A DNA stretch of 64,000 bases from positions 2,914,453 to 2,978,452 of the forward strand of contig VWZP01005658.1 of the NCBI GenBank assembly GCA_013396995.1, given 5' to 3'. The notes under the pieces are model-generated. The model had not been told where the DNA came from, did not search any database, and saw only the letters and a program-made list of their open reading frames with translations. The translations under genes were made by a program, and so were the position numbers. Shown here piece after piece: positions 24,921-37,175 of this stretch; within the stretch, counting starts at the first letter, position 1, and each line of letters begins with the position of its first letter. Source of the DNA: Dicaeum eximium. Lineage: Eukaryota; Chordata; Aves; Passeriformes; Dicaeidae.

Positions 24921-27900
24921 ATACTTTTGAGAGGGTAAATTCAGATTCAGCACATCAGGGAATTGCAATCTTTCATAGCATTGAAATGTAAGAGAGAAAG
25001 TAAAACCAAATCTTTGTCTGGCAGTATTCTAGAAATAGCTGGGGAAAGTAAGAAATATTGCCATGTCTTTGCACCTATTGAAATCAGCACATGGTAAGAT
25101 GGTAACAATACACAAGTCTTTTTCTTAAATCAAGGGGAAAATTTCATGGCTATTGAATTTAGGAGTGACAGCTCCTAAACAGAGCTGTGTAAACATTCTG
25201 TATAAACAGAATTAGAGAGCAGGAAGTATGTTAGCTGGAAAATGTCATGTGTTCCTGAGAACTAAACATCTGGCTGGGACATTTTGCATTTGAAGAGCTC
25301 CAAAACATTCAGACTTTTCCAAGTTGCCATTGTACAGTTTGGAACATTATCTAGTTGAAAATATAAAGCCATTTACAGAAGGAAATAATTAAAAAATCAG
25401 TTTTGAACTGGCTGAACTCAACTCTTTCCTTTTCCCCTGCCATTAAAGCAAGCCCCTCAATGTGTTACATGTTACTCAGTTTGGTAGCAGCAGAATGCAA
25501 AGCTGTCATTGCACTGTTCTTCCACTCAGCTGCAGGTACACTCCTTTGTTTAAACTGAGATAAATGGTGGATTACATAAACAATAGCAAGATAAAATTAT
25601 TGGTCTGTGGGGTAGGGCTTTACATTTTTAATTTTTATTTGATATGTTAGAATTTTTTTATCTGCCCTATGCTGAATCTAAACATTCTACACAAGAAATC
25701 TTAAAATATAGCAATAAATCATGTCAGGAATGTTTGTTGGATGTAGTAGGGATGGTTAGCAGTCAATTATTGAAATACAGCCACTCAAGAGTTTCTTGGA
25801 ACTAGCCATTTATCACCAATCAGTTTCTACTGGCAGAATGTTTGGGGTGGAAGGAGTTTACACCAGAAAACCTGTAACCACCACTTCTACTCAGGCAGTC
25901 TTGGAAAATAACACACAAAGCAGAAATTAATTTTGTAATTCAGCATAATCTGTAAAAGCCTAAATGTCATTGCTAAATCAGGTTCCTGAATGTTATTCAG
26001 AAATATTTACTTTGGTGCTTGCAACCCACATTTCTTATGCAGGACTGATAACACAGTCTTTTCATGTCTTCAACCAGTTTGATCTTCATGCTTTTTAAAA
26101 ATTCTGTGATTTCTGACTTCTTATGGTTTCTAATAATTTCTGGCAAAGGTGTGAAATAAACATTTCAAGTCTCATAGATTTATGCAATAGGATAGAGCAA
26201 TAATATCCTGTCTCAAAGTAGTTTTGATGAACACATTCAACTAATGTGCTTCCCTTTGAACTGATATGAAGTATTGGATAAAGTTTTCTACCTTTAGATA
26301 GTTCTATGTAATAGTTCTCTCTTGGTAAAGATTGCATTAAAATGTAGCCAATTTTTTTTTGCAATCCAACATTTACCATGCCCGCTTTTAATGTTCACAT
26401 GGGATGAATGTTCAAGGAGGAAATTGAGAAATAATATTCATATATATGTCAGACAAGGCTGAAATAGGGAATTAGTGGCTGAGTACTCACTGGATGATTT
26501 AGTTCAGACTCTCTGTTGCACTGAATGATGTTGCAATGATAGATACAAGCATTTCAAACTGACCTGGTTATGACACTCCTGATATGCAATTCCAGTGAGG
26601 TATAATTGAATATCCTCCTCACAATGCATTAGCTGCTTAATTAATTGCACTAATGACATTGTCCAGCATTTTACACTTAATGACAGAAGATTTAGTTGAA
26701 GTAACAACCATCCTAAAACCTATTCATATAAAAAATTAAGTAAGATTACCCCAAGATACCACCTGCACTATGATCAACTAAAAATATCTATTGCAGATTA
26801 TAATGAATCACTCAATTGAAAACAATGTTTCTAAGATTTTTTTTTTTGTAGAGTCACATGTTTCCTGGTTATACTACTATTTAGGTTACAAATACTTTTT
26901 GTCTTTTTTTTTTTTTAGTTAGAACACATGTTCACAGAATCATAAAAAAGAAGACAATAAATCTAATCTGAAGTATAAAAGAAGTATATGAACTTGAATA
27001 TTCTCTAATAGTGACATTGAACTTTAAAAACATTTGCCATTTCTAATAGAAAAGTTAAAAGAAAAAAGAGGGGAGGAACAATCAAGAGGAAAATTAGTTC
27101 TGGCTTTGAATAAATTACTCTTGTGACCACAGAACCTTCTCTCTCTGAACAAAGCACCATTTTGTTGGTTCATTATTTCTGTATGGTTGTGGTGTGCCAC
27201 CACATTATTCAAGTTGAGCAAGTAACCATTTCTTCTAAATTTTGCATGGTCACAAAGGCTGGAGTTGTTTTATGCTTGAATCAGGAATTATGTGCTATTC
27301 ATCATGCCAGAGCACTCAACCAGATGAACATGGAAACGATCCACCATAGTCTTTGTTTGGTCTAACAAAACCAATTTGTTTTATTAAAATTAAATTAAAT
27401 ACGTTGGAGCAATGTTAACAGAAAGAACATGTAATTACTGTAACTAGGATGTTATGATGCTTTTTGTAACAGTGAAAAGCCATTCACAAGGTGTATTAAT
27501 ATTATACATAAATATTATTTACTAGTAAAACATGCATTTAACTAGTATATCTTTAACTCATGCATTCAGTGTTATCATGCTCTGTTTCTGGTTAGGAGTC
27601 AAGAATTGAGCCCAAAGAGTTTCTGATTATATCAAGTAATGCTAAGGAAAGCTGTAATCTTTCAAAATATGGCTTAGAAGATAGGGAGAAATTAAGGGTA
27701 ATTTTTAGCAGGACTTTGGATTCTCATCCTGTGCAATATGGAAAAGTATTTTATGGGAAAGCATCTTAATTCTTTTCTTCTAAGAGACAACTAAGATAAT
27801 TCATTCTAGACATGTTAAAGCACCATTAATGCAGTTATTGAAATAATTGTATTTTGTATCTGGAGGTCATGGCCATTATATAGTGATAAACTGCATTAGG

Positions 27901-28207
27901 AAAAGCTCATCCACTTATTCATAGTTCAAAGGTTTTCTATGTGTATTAGTCTTACCCCTATGAACAAATAAGAATATGAGAACTTTGGCCTTTTTTCCAA
28001 TCAGAAAATTTTAGAATATGGAAGGTGACGTGTAAAAAATTAATGATTGCAGCAGAATTTTTAAATGCTGAAACTCTTACAGCTTTGATGGTGCAAAAAT
28101 GCCTGTGGTTGATAACAGGAAGTATACAAACTCAATTTTGTCTCAATTCTGTTGTGTAACACTTCAGAGTTACTAAATTAACATAATTTCCTCAATATTT
28201 CATTTAG
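24921..28207. other. Non-coding stretch upstream of the candidate exon
   Basis: AT-rich. At about 25834-25860 GGCAGAATGTTTGGGGTGGA recalls the antisense CR1 terminus, but the match does not continue. If the exon at 28208 is real this is intron. Confidence 0.55.
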
Positions 28208-28272
28208 GGAGTAAAAGGAGAAGAGATGGAGAAGGAAGACCAAGCCAGGCTGAAGGTGACTGACAGCAAAGC
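28208..28272 (+). CDS. Candidate internal coding exon (65 bases), gene unassigned
   Basis: Seen: the intron-like left flank carries TACTAA about 30 bases before the boundary, then a moderately pyrimidine-rich stretch ending in TTTCATTTAG. The body is strongly purine-rich, as exons with splicing enhancers often are. The right boundary is GC followed by GTGAGTAG, a near-consensus donor. Only one frame is open: the other two hit TAA and TGA inside the 65 bases. The open frame starts at the first base (phase 0), gives 21 codons plus two bases (exit phase 2), and encodes a charged, probably disordered peptide beginning GVKGEEMEKE and ending LKVTDSKA. A weaker donor at 28256 (AAG then GTGACT) would give a 48-base version. 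Inference: an internal, possibly alternatively spliced exon of a large + strand gene. I do not recognise the protein. It could also be a lncRNA exon or a chance match; no partner exon is visible elsewhere in the window. Confidence 0.4.
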
Positions 28273-31090
28273 GTGAGTAGAAATTCATTTCAGGTTCATT
28301 TTTGTGCAGTATTCATCTATGATGAGGGCCTGCAGTGGATGAAAACACATTTGGATTTGTTAAACACACAAACCAAGAAACTCATTTTCCACGGTTCTTT
28401 GTTCTCTGTTCCACAAATCTAATCTTGCTACATTCAATAGTTTCAATGAGAGAGAGCATATGCAGGAAGCTTTGAGATACAAAATTATTTCTTCAGAATG
28501 AATTCTTTTTTCACATTCCAGGTATTCAGGGATTAGTTGCTCATTTGCTCTCTGAACTGAACTCTAAAGCTCTGACCTGTACCCCTATAAAGGTTTCCCA
28601 CCATCTAAAGGGGAACTAAACACCATGGAAGTCATATATAAGAGACAGCTGAACAAGGGGGAACCACTCCAGGGTAACTCATGGAAAATGCTGAATAAAG
28701 AGAGTTCACATCGAGCTCTTTGACTCTTCTGTGTCTGAGACAGAAAATCTGGGGAGATAATCAGCTAATTTAAAGACAACATATGTTGTTTGTTGCTTTG
28801 TTATGCATTTTCACATGCATATCTGAGTGTTTTGCTGTCAGTGACTGCAAAATAAAAGATAATGTCTTTGTTTGGATTTACTAGAAACATGGCCATTTAA
28901 TTAAATTTTAACATATTGTGGTCTCTCCCTTTAATATATGATACATTAATTTTCTATGATGCTGGCATGCTGTGCTGATGGATTTCTCAGTCTACCAAAT
29001 GAAGTAAACCAGGGATTTTTCAGGCAGTTTATTTTTTGGCATTAACATTCTTTTGGGGAAGACAGTTATCAAGCCCTCATATTTCATTTAGTGCTTGAAA
29101 TGATCTTGTAATGTGTATTAAGTCCTGTCACTGCAGTAATAATTGCTTGTTACACACCAGCTTTCTTAGTGAAAATACCACAGCCTTATGCAAAAACAGT
29201 TGGGCTTTATTATCAAAGAGAAATTGTTTAAGCAACTGTAAGTCATAAATAAATTTTCATTATGGCAGTAATTGTTACCATCTTCTCTAATGTCAAAAAA
29301 ATTTGTCTTATTGTTCAGCTTTGTATGGTTTATTTCATTTATTTTTTAATTGATTTTTAATTTGGGGAGTCTTGCCTTGAACCATTTCTTATATTGTCAG
29401 TGATCAAATTCCTTGTCCAATAATAAGTACAGTTTTAAATTTTTTTTTATGCAGGACTGTTCTGTGCCTACTCTGTGTGACCTGATGATAAGGAAAATAA
29501 GTCTCAAACCCTCCCTTTTTCCTTTCCAATTGTGAGTCAGTGATCAGTATGAACTGGAACTTTTTAATTGCTTTGCTGAAGTGGGGATTTCTTGGGACCC
29601 CCCCTTGCATGTTCATATCAGGAAAATGTTCCCTGAGCACCTTCTGGTTATGGTCATATCTTAGTATTAGTGAATATGGGTGTTCTTTTCCAGATTGTCT
29701 ACTGCATATGTAAGTTCTGGTCCTAAGAGTTTGAAGAAAAAGCTGAGAGACAACAGATAAAAAAAGGAGTGAGGAGATAAATCTGTATATTGGTATTTGT
29801 ACAGTGGTGTAATAATCTTTCTAACAGACAGCTTTTCAATATTGCTATTGTAACTTCATTTTTCAATCCCTTACACTGACCTCTTAATGAGGGATCACTT
29901 TTCTAATGCCTTTTCTTTGATTTTGGTGATAATTGACATTATTTCTGACATTACCGTCAAGGGTATACTGGTATTCAGGCTGGATTTTTTAGAATTTAAT
30001 TAAATATAAGTGTGATGTGAAGAGAGTCTGAAGACAAAGCTGGAGATGTTGAGGGAAGCAACGAGATGGGATATGGTTCAAGGTCTGGTGTTTGTGGCTT
30101 AACTCTACAGAATTCACTGTTGCATACTGGAAAATGCAGTTGAATTATTGCATGTGTCTAGCAAAAAAAAGAAAGGTTATTATAGAAATAAAAGATGGGA
30201 TATATTCTGGGCAAACATATGAAGTGTGAGAGGCTGACTGAAAGTGGCATCTATAGCATGGCTTTGCCTAAGCTGGGTGTGAAGATTAGGAGAGTTTTCC
30301 ATGTAGATCCTGCCAATGTGGACAGAGAGGGGGAAGATGGGACTTTAGATACCTGCAGTATATGAACTTTAGGACTATTTGTAGGGTGTTTCTAATCTGA
30401 AATTTTTCAGAGGTTTTTCTTATTTCACTGAGTCTCATACTCAATGACAGAATGTGTGTGGACAGCAATACAAGTAAAAAATCTTATGTGCAACAAGATT
30501 TCTGTGGCTGTGTACAATATGCTGTGATGCAGGATTTCTTCTGAAAGGGCAGTGCTAAGCAGCTTTTGAGGCGTTTCTACACTCTCCTGCTCATTAATTC
30601 AAATTTACTGCACTTTGTTTCCTTCCTGGTACTTTAAAAAGATTATTGAAAGGGATATTGAAATACTGGAGGTAGATAAGAAGTATTTTCAGGCTGTAAA
30701 ATCGTAGAGGTAATAGATAACATTTAAGTAGGAAGCACTTACCGTAAATGATGGTTTATTGTTGGTTTGGGGTTTTTTGTCAGACAGATAGTTGGATATA
30801 TAATTTACAGCACTTTGTCCAGCTAGTTTTGCTGCACAGTCTTGATTTTTAAGCTATGGTATGAAATCTTTACTGAATCCTGCTTTTAACTCTATTAGAA
30901 ACATTTAACATGTGCCTAACTAACACAGACTTAGCAGGAATCTTCTGGTGGAACAATTCTAGTGCTCCTGCTTTCAGGTACTCCATCAAAGGGTGTGCAG
31001 CCCAACAGATGACAAGCAGTTAACAAACCATGCCTCACCTAGAAGGAGCTGCTGCTGCAAACAGAGCATTATTTTGCTGTGGATATGGTG
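28273..31090. other. Non-coding stretch downstream of the candidate exon
   Basis: No further exon-like pair of splice sites with an open frame was noticed. No open frame exceeds 78 codons. Presumed intron if the 28.2 kb exon is real. Confidence 0.55.
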
Positions 31091-31107
31091 ATTGTCATGG
31101 TGACAAT
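31091..31107. promoter_or_regulatory. X-box-like inverted repeat
   Basis: ATTGTCA and TGACAAT are exact reverse complements around a 3-base TGG centre. The core GTCATGGTGAC resembles an RFX X-box (GTNRCC...RGYAAC) and also has spaced TGACA half-sites of MEIS/TGIF type. Confidence 0.4.
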
Positions 31108-31739
31108 TTAGGTGCATCACAACCAGAGTTTGCAGGACTACCCAGGCTTCCCAATCTGCCACCTATGTCAGCACTTCTCACCTCATCTCTAATACAGTAG
31201 CACACTGAGTTTACTGACCCAGTTGCTGAGATGCTCCTAATCACCTGTGCAACCTGTGCATTCACCAGTTGTGTTGATTTAGTAGGAAATAGAGGGTTTT
31301 CAGAAAAGCAAAGTGCCAAATCCTGTTTTATTGCTTAGCTTCACTGCCCTCACACTAAAAAGATTCTCTCATCCGTGGGGAAATGGTGGTGTTTACTTTC
31401 CAGAAGCAAAAGATATGTGCTGGATGGATTTTTTTCTGTGTCAGATTCCTTTTCCCTGCTTCCTTCCTGCCTCAGTTAACAAGGGTGTTTCTCAGCACTC
31501 TGTGGCAGCAGAGTTTGGCAGAGGTGACAGAGGTGGTGCTGAGTTGTGATGCTGCACAGCAGGCTAACCCAAGCAAGCCATTAATGCTACCCTTGGTAGG
31601 GTGGGAGCCAAGATTAAAAGTTACTTCAATTTTCTAATCACTGGGAGGGCTACTTCCAGTAGGGCTGTTTGGTGTGGCAAATGGCAATACCAGGAGGTGT
31701 AAATAACCAGAATGTGTTTGATCTGACTGAGAGTTGAAC

Positions 31740-31935
31740 TTTTGCCTTCCTAATGCATCACACGAGGCATATTAATATGCTAAAGATTGTGGCTGTGGTT
31801 CCCTTAGCACGTGTATTTGCAGCTGCTTTTTAATACAATGCAAGAGTGTGCAATGCAGAGGTGACTGCTTGCAGCATGCCTGCTTGGCAAGGTGTTTCAT
31901 CTGTGATGTGTCTTAATCAAATCATCTTGCATTCA
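31740..31935. promoter_or_regulatory. Candidate conserved non-coding element with palindrome and E-box
   Basis: Contains the perfect 14-base palindrome GCATATTAATATGC (31767-31780), a RUNX-type TGTGGTT (31794-31800), a CACGTG E-box (31808-31813) and a repeated AATGCA theme (AATGCAAGAG, CAATGCAGAG), ending in TTAATCAAATCATC. Motif-dense, non-repetitive and non-coding. Confidence 0.35.
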
Positions 31936-34900
31936 AAGTGAAAAGAAAATTTACTTCAAGGAGCTCAAAAAAATAATCCTCAAATATTTTTTTATTCTTT
32001 GACTTTAGTGTAATCATTACATTCACACTCTGCATTCACAAGTCCTTTGAAAGGACTCAGTAATTATTTTTGCTGTTCAGACCTATCAAATCCTGTATAT
32101 GATTTGTGTAATCTACTGAAGTTCTCTGGTTGTTTTAAAATCCTGATCCTAACACAGCTGACCTGGATAAAATATATAATAACTCACATTTTGTGGTTAA
32201 CCAGGACAGAATTATAATAATGCCAAAATCTATTAAAGTAAAAGGCTATGCTTTTATTACTTAAAGGTCAGTGAAGTCCTCTACCATGACATCTGTGTTC
32301 CAGTATTGTTTTCCCAATTTTTATGTTTTCATATGGACAGGTACTGGCACATTACGTTTTGAAATTGATAATGAATATTGGAGAAAGAGTATTAGAAAAT
32401 AATTCAGGTTTAACATTTTTATCATGAACTAACTTGCTATCGCCAGCTTTCTGTAATTTGACTGCTTTTGCCCTTCAGCAATGATTACACTTTTCCCTAA
32501 TTTTGTCAGACAGAATGGTAATAACCTTAGGCAATTATGCTAAAATAACTTGTCAGCTAGTCGTTGTTTTATTTTTAATGTATTAAGAAATTAAATGCTC
32601 CAAAATGCAACAGACTAAAGAGCTGAACCCATTTTTTATTCTCAGGGGTGTGTTCAGAAGACTCTGTGGCTGATCCTGGCTGTGACAGCCCTGCACAGCC
32701 CCAGGGCATCCCACCCTGCCCCAGCCTTGGCCAGGCACAGGGACTGCTTCCTTGGAGGAAATTTATCCCCATTTCTCTTGGGAGTTCGACCTCCTAGAAA
32801 GGGAGGGAGGTGAGGAGCAGGGAAGGAAAGGTGTGTGAGTGATGGCCTGAGGAGCTGAGTAGGAGCTGTTTGTGATCTTAGATCAGATCACAGATGACAA
32901 AATGCTCACACAGCCAGAAGAGCTGATGTGCTGGAAGGTTCAGGGAGTCTCTCCTGATCCAGCTGGACCACCACAGTGGTGACTCTTCTCACCATCCAAA
33001 CAATAATTGATCCATGCTGCTTGAGAGACTTGATTCCCCAAAAAAGCATTGCCCTATTATGGGCATTATGTATTCTTTTAACAAAGGCTCTGTCCATGAG
33101 CATCTCTGCAACAAAATGAAATATGCACATGCAAAGACAACCTCATCTCATTATCAAATTGCAATTCCACTTTGGACGTGTTGAGGAGAAAGAACCAAGA
33201 GCTTTGGGGGCTGTGCAGTGCCCCAGAGGAGGTGTCTGAATACCCTGGGCTTTGTTTCTCATGCCAAAGGGAGTGAGGCCAGCAGTGTTTAGGTCTGTGA
33301 GAGGTTCTCAGCCTTGCTGAGTGCCCTGTGTCTCCTCCCTGAGCCTGGGAGAGCTGCTCCGTGTTAAACAGCAAAGGACCTTCCACTGAGAGGCTTCACA
33401 GATTAAAGCATCGTGCCTGTTCCACAGCACATTGCTTTCAGGTTTCACTGTGACTGTGAGAGTATGTTATTCTTATCAACAGCCTTCAAAAATGAGTGTT
33501 TCAGGTGATTTTCACAGATCTCATTGACATTGTTCCACTGCATACCGCAGTGTTCTTCCAAAAATGACGTACTGCCATCAGGAATGAATATGGTAACGTG
33601 ACCAGTTCTAAGAGAATCAATATTCCAACCTTTGGAATTATTTTTCTATAACTAGTGTGTGAAAATCTGGTGATTTAAAAAAAAATACATTTCATCCCAC
33701 TTTATCTCTTGATAGATAACTGACCATTACACCTCCCTGTTCTCTTTCATGATTATTAACAGCTGAGACATATTTCTTGTAATATCTCTCTATAAATAAT
33801 TCTAGGCTCAGAAGTTTGTTTCTTTTATAAATTAAGCTATCCAAAAGTGATAGCTCATTTCTCCATAACTTGAATCTGTCTCCTCTAGGGGCAATTTATC
33901 TTTGCAGCAGCTAACCCTTAGGCATTATTTATTTCATAAACTTTTATTAATCATCTTTGCCAGTTTCTCTCAGTCTTTCTCTTCCCACAGTCTTCTTCTA
34001 CAATCAGAACACCCACCTAGTTTCCCAAATATTTATAATGCTGTTTTTAGAGGGAGAAGAGTTGCCTGAGACATTGTTTTATTAACTGTTTGTTTAAGTA
34101 CCAGTCATCAGGGATTTCTCATGGAAAACTCAATTCTGAATTTTGTTGTAGAGTAGGGAATGCCTGTAATGTGAAGTCAGTCTGTATGAGAGGGGTAGAT
34201 ACACAATCACTACGGGTTATCATGTGGGAAAGACTGCTGGAAGGAAGGAAAATTAATGTGAAGAAAGATGGCAAAAACAAGCCTCAATTCTTTTGATTTT
34301 TTCTTAAATGGCTAGACAGCGAGAAGTTTCTTGGCCAGACTGCTGTACCCCTATATTTAAGATGGATGTTTGCAGTTCCTTTTATATTAAACAATTAAGA
34401 TGTGCTTTAGACAATTCTGTGCTGTCCTTGTAGCCATAACTCATGCTGGCAGAAGTTCAGTTCGTGTGCCTGGCAAGTCCTTTACAGATGATTTTAAATA
34501 TTATTGAGCCAGGTGTTGCTAGTAGTTGCATTATTTCTTTTATATTGATTAAGAAATTTAATCAAATGGATTTTTTAATGGCTCCAAACAGTCTAAATAA
34601 TTCATAAGCTGCATTTTTAGCTGTCTTAACAAATGTGCATTCTAATGTGTTACAAATTCAAAAGAGTATTCTTAATTTTTTTGCTGTATGCATTGTTGAA
34701 GAAAAGAACATGTGAAAATCTGCATAAGTTTGGCATTTTTGGGGGGGCATTTCATGTATTACTTCATGAGTTGTTTTCCCTAATACTGATGGTTAGTGAA
34801 CAACAAAGAAGAGAACTTTGTGTGACAAGCCTATGCAGTAATTTAATTTAAAAAAAGAGAAAATTTATCAATGCTTCACCTTAGCATATGCCCTTTAGCT

Positions 34901-34997
34901 CAGAAAAGTTATCTGGAATTTACAAGAAACCAGTGAGGATGACAAGGAGCAGCTATAATAACCCTACTTGGGGTCCAGCTTATTTCCATGGAGGTGA
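31936..34997. other. Non-coding stretch with a GC-richer patch at 32.63-33.42 kb
   Basis: The patch has CCCCAGCC-type words and a 102-codon frame on the - strand (33078-33386) that matches nothing known to me. Around 32991-33070 the sequence becomes less repetitive (ACAATAATTGATCCATGC), possibly a short regulatory element. The rest is plain AT-rich DNA. Confidence 0.5.
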
Positions 34998-35058
34998 ATA
35001 TATGTATTTATATATAAACACACAGATGCATATATAGTTTTATTTATAAATAAATAGC
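34998..35058. repeat. AT-rich low-complexity (TATATA/TTTATAAATAAATA)
   Basis: Alternating TA and ATTTATA-type sequence over about 60 bases. Confidence 0.8.
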
Positions 35059-35339
35059 AAGACTTTTAAAACTTGATGCTTTTGACTTACAGTATCTGCT
35101 TAGCTTGCAGAGTAGAATTATTTATTCTGATGTTAATTTCTGGGCAACCAGAAAGAAGTAGAGCTGTCAGATTTCAAGGTGACGAGAAATCCCACTTGAG
35201 TCCATCATCAAATGTGCCTGCAAATGCCTGTCAGTAATGCCTGACATAAAAGCCTTCAGCATAAGAAGTTCTATAAACTTCATATATTCCATTCCTTGCC
35301 TCTCTGCACTTTGAGAAGGCTTTTCCTGATGCCTGTCTT

Positions 35340-35760
35340 GTACCTGTCTTGCTGCAATTTAAACCTTGTTGTTAGTTTTCCTATCAGTGGTAGAGATCTC
35401 ATTTTCCCCTTCAATTTTGCTGTGTCACTTCAATCTTCTCTGTGCTAACCTAAAATTATGATACCTGGTAATACTTCCTTTATCTTCTTATTCACCCTGT
35501 AATAGACAACATTTTCCTTTATTACACAAGGTCCAAGTTCTTCACTCTGCAGTGTCTCAAAAAGTGATCTGCATACCTCATCAATATCCCCAGATTTGAT
35601 GTATAGTCCCCATTTATAATATTGTTCTTTTTCTTTTTTTTTTCCCTGCTGACATTTCAGCTCTAGGAAAGGCCAATTTCTCTAGTCTTTTATTTATGAC
35701 ATGAACCATTTTCTCATTGGATTTTTTTACTACATATTCCATATTCTGAATTTTTTAAAA
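35340..35760 (-). mobile_element. Possible ancient CR1/L3-like remnant, antisense
   Basis: Seen: the + strand is pyrimidine-rich. It contains GCTGCAATTTAAACC followed by a TTGTTGTTAG stretch (about 35352-35377) and later a block at 35671-35720 reading CCAATTTCTCTAGTCTTT, then TATTTATGAC and CCATTTTCTCATTGG. Known: the reverse complement of the CR1/L3 3' region carries a 'TTTAAGCCCATTACTTCTTGTCCT' part followed by a 'CCCAGTTCTCTTAGCCTTTCTTCATA' part in this order. Inference: a very diverged antisense copy. The resemblance was judged by eye and is weaker than for the 61.8 kb copy. Confidence 0.35.
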
Positions 35761-36999
35761 AATACTAGTGCTAGAAACTGTTCTGCTAAAATATTTTTTA
35801 AGCCTTCATTATCTGGGATTGTGTATTTAATTCTGTATTGCCTAAACTTGTATGATACTGAAAAGTTCCTTCCTTCATCTATGACATATGAAATTTTGTA
35901 TAGCACATGCTTCTCAGAACAGAATGAACTTGATTTTTTAGTTTTATTTAGTTTCTCTCCTAATCCCAAAAGGAATTTTTTCTTAATACATCTAATTTGC
36001 CTGGTGCATCTAATTTTCTTATCCTATTTCAAAACACTGTTTTCCTTTAGAATTATTTTCTCCATATCAGAAAACCACAATTTTTGTGTTGATTTGGGTT
36101 AAATTGGTGAGATTCTTACTTGGTTGATTTCCTCACAGACAGCAAAATCTCATATGTCTCCCCTAAAGCCATTAAACCCAAAAGCTGTAGCTTGTTCTAT
36201 ACAACTATTTTCCTGTATTATTCTAACAGTGACTCCCTTCCTGGTGCAAGGGCAAGTAGATTATTTCAGTTTTGCCATCAGGATGTAAGTATTTCTCTAC
36301 AAGTCCAAATGCAGGTGAGGAGATAAGTCTTTTTCCTGGTTGCCTGCTGATGGAATAGACTATAGATCAAAATCTGGGAATAGGTCTTCATTTTTCTTTT
36401 GTCATGTTAATTGTTGTGGTTTCAGACTCCCTAGAAAATGAATTGCAGAAATGCCACTGCTCTGAAGTGAATCCACTCTGAAATTAGTATTCTGTTGCTG
36501 TGTCTGTTTAAACAGACCAAACATTATTTGTGCCCTGGTTTTGGAGAAGCTGAAGGCACTGGTTTTGTCTGATTACCTTTTTCTCATTCCCTGATAGAAT
36601 AGTCACTTTGGAAGAGAGATTGGTGTACTCCACTCGATTTGCAGACTCAGGCATTAACTTGTGTCTTCAGGCTTTGAAAGGGTAATGGCAAAGAACTGCT
36701 TATAAATCTTAAGTTAATTTAGGATATTTAGTCTTCTGTCTCTTAGATGGATATACTTTGGCACTTTAATTAACTGCTTGTTAATTCCAGACTTTCACGT
36801 TGTTCTGTGCAGGGACTTTAAATAAGATATGCTTATACTGAGACTATATTAAAGGGCATATTTTAGTGGTAAATAGATTCCAACTTTATGTTTTATGCAT
36901 CCCACAGATCATGTGGCTTGTGACTCAAAACACACAAGACATGTTTCCAGGGCTTCACATACTGTAAATAAATGTAAAACAAGCTCCTTGCACAAACGT
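35761..36999. other. Non-coding, T-rich stretch with the longest open frame of the window
   Basis: A 133-codon frame (35701-36102, +) encodes a Phe/Leu/Ile-rich sequence typical of translating T-rich non-coding DNA, and it starts inside the suspected CR1 remnant. No Kozak-like start, no domain. Not called as a gene. Confidence 0.6.
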
Positions 37000-37175
37000 G
37001 CTACGAAGTAATCAGCAGCAGTAAAGCTGAGAAGCTAAATGATACTTGGAACATGTAATTAATATTAATCTCTTGGATGCCAGAGCAAGTGATTAAACTA
37101 CTCCACCTCTTTGCTTAATATGTAAATCTGGCTGAATGACAACATCCTATGGCAAACACACAACTGCAGCAGCCA
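37000..37175. promoter_or_regulatory. Candidate conserved non-coding element rich in homeodomain sites
   Basis: TAATTAATATTAAT (37056-37069) holds overlapping homeodomain cores. AAGTGATTAAA (about 37088-37098), CTTAATATGTAAATC (about 37114-37128) and GTAATCAGCAGCAG (about 37008-37021) add NKX-, POU- and PBX-like words. No coding frame and no repeat family seen. Confidence 0.35.

Noticed and set aside
25834..25860. CR1-terminus-like sequence in antisense
   Set aside because: About 25 bases resemble the CR1 end but the similarity stops at once; too short to call.
26934..26946. CACAGAATCATA, as in an antisense CR1 end
   Set aside because: Only a dozen bases match, with no continuation into CR1 sequence.
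28226..28276. Tiny 16-codon frame starting at the ATG inside the candidate exon and ending at the TGA across the donor
   Set aside because: It would require no splicing at a near-consensus donor; the spliced-exon reading explains the sequence better.
35701..36102. 133-codon open frame on + (longest in the window)
   Set aside because: Phe/Leu/Ile-rich translation of T-rich DNA, no domain, no start context, and it begins inside a suspected repeat remnant.
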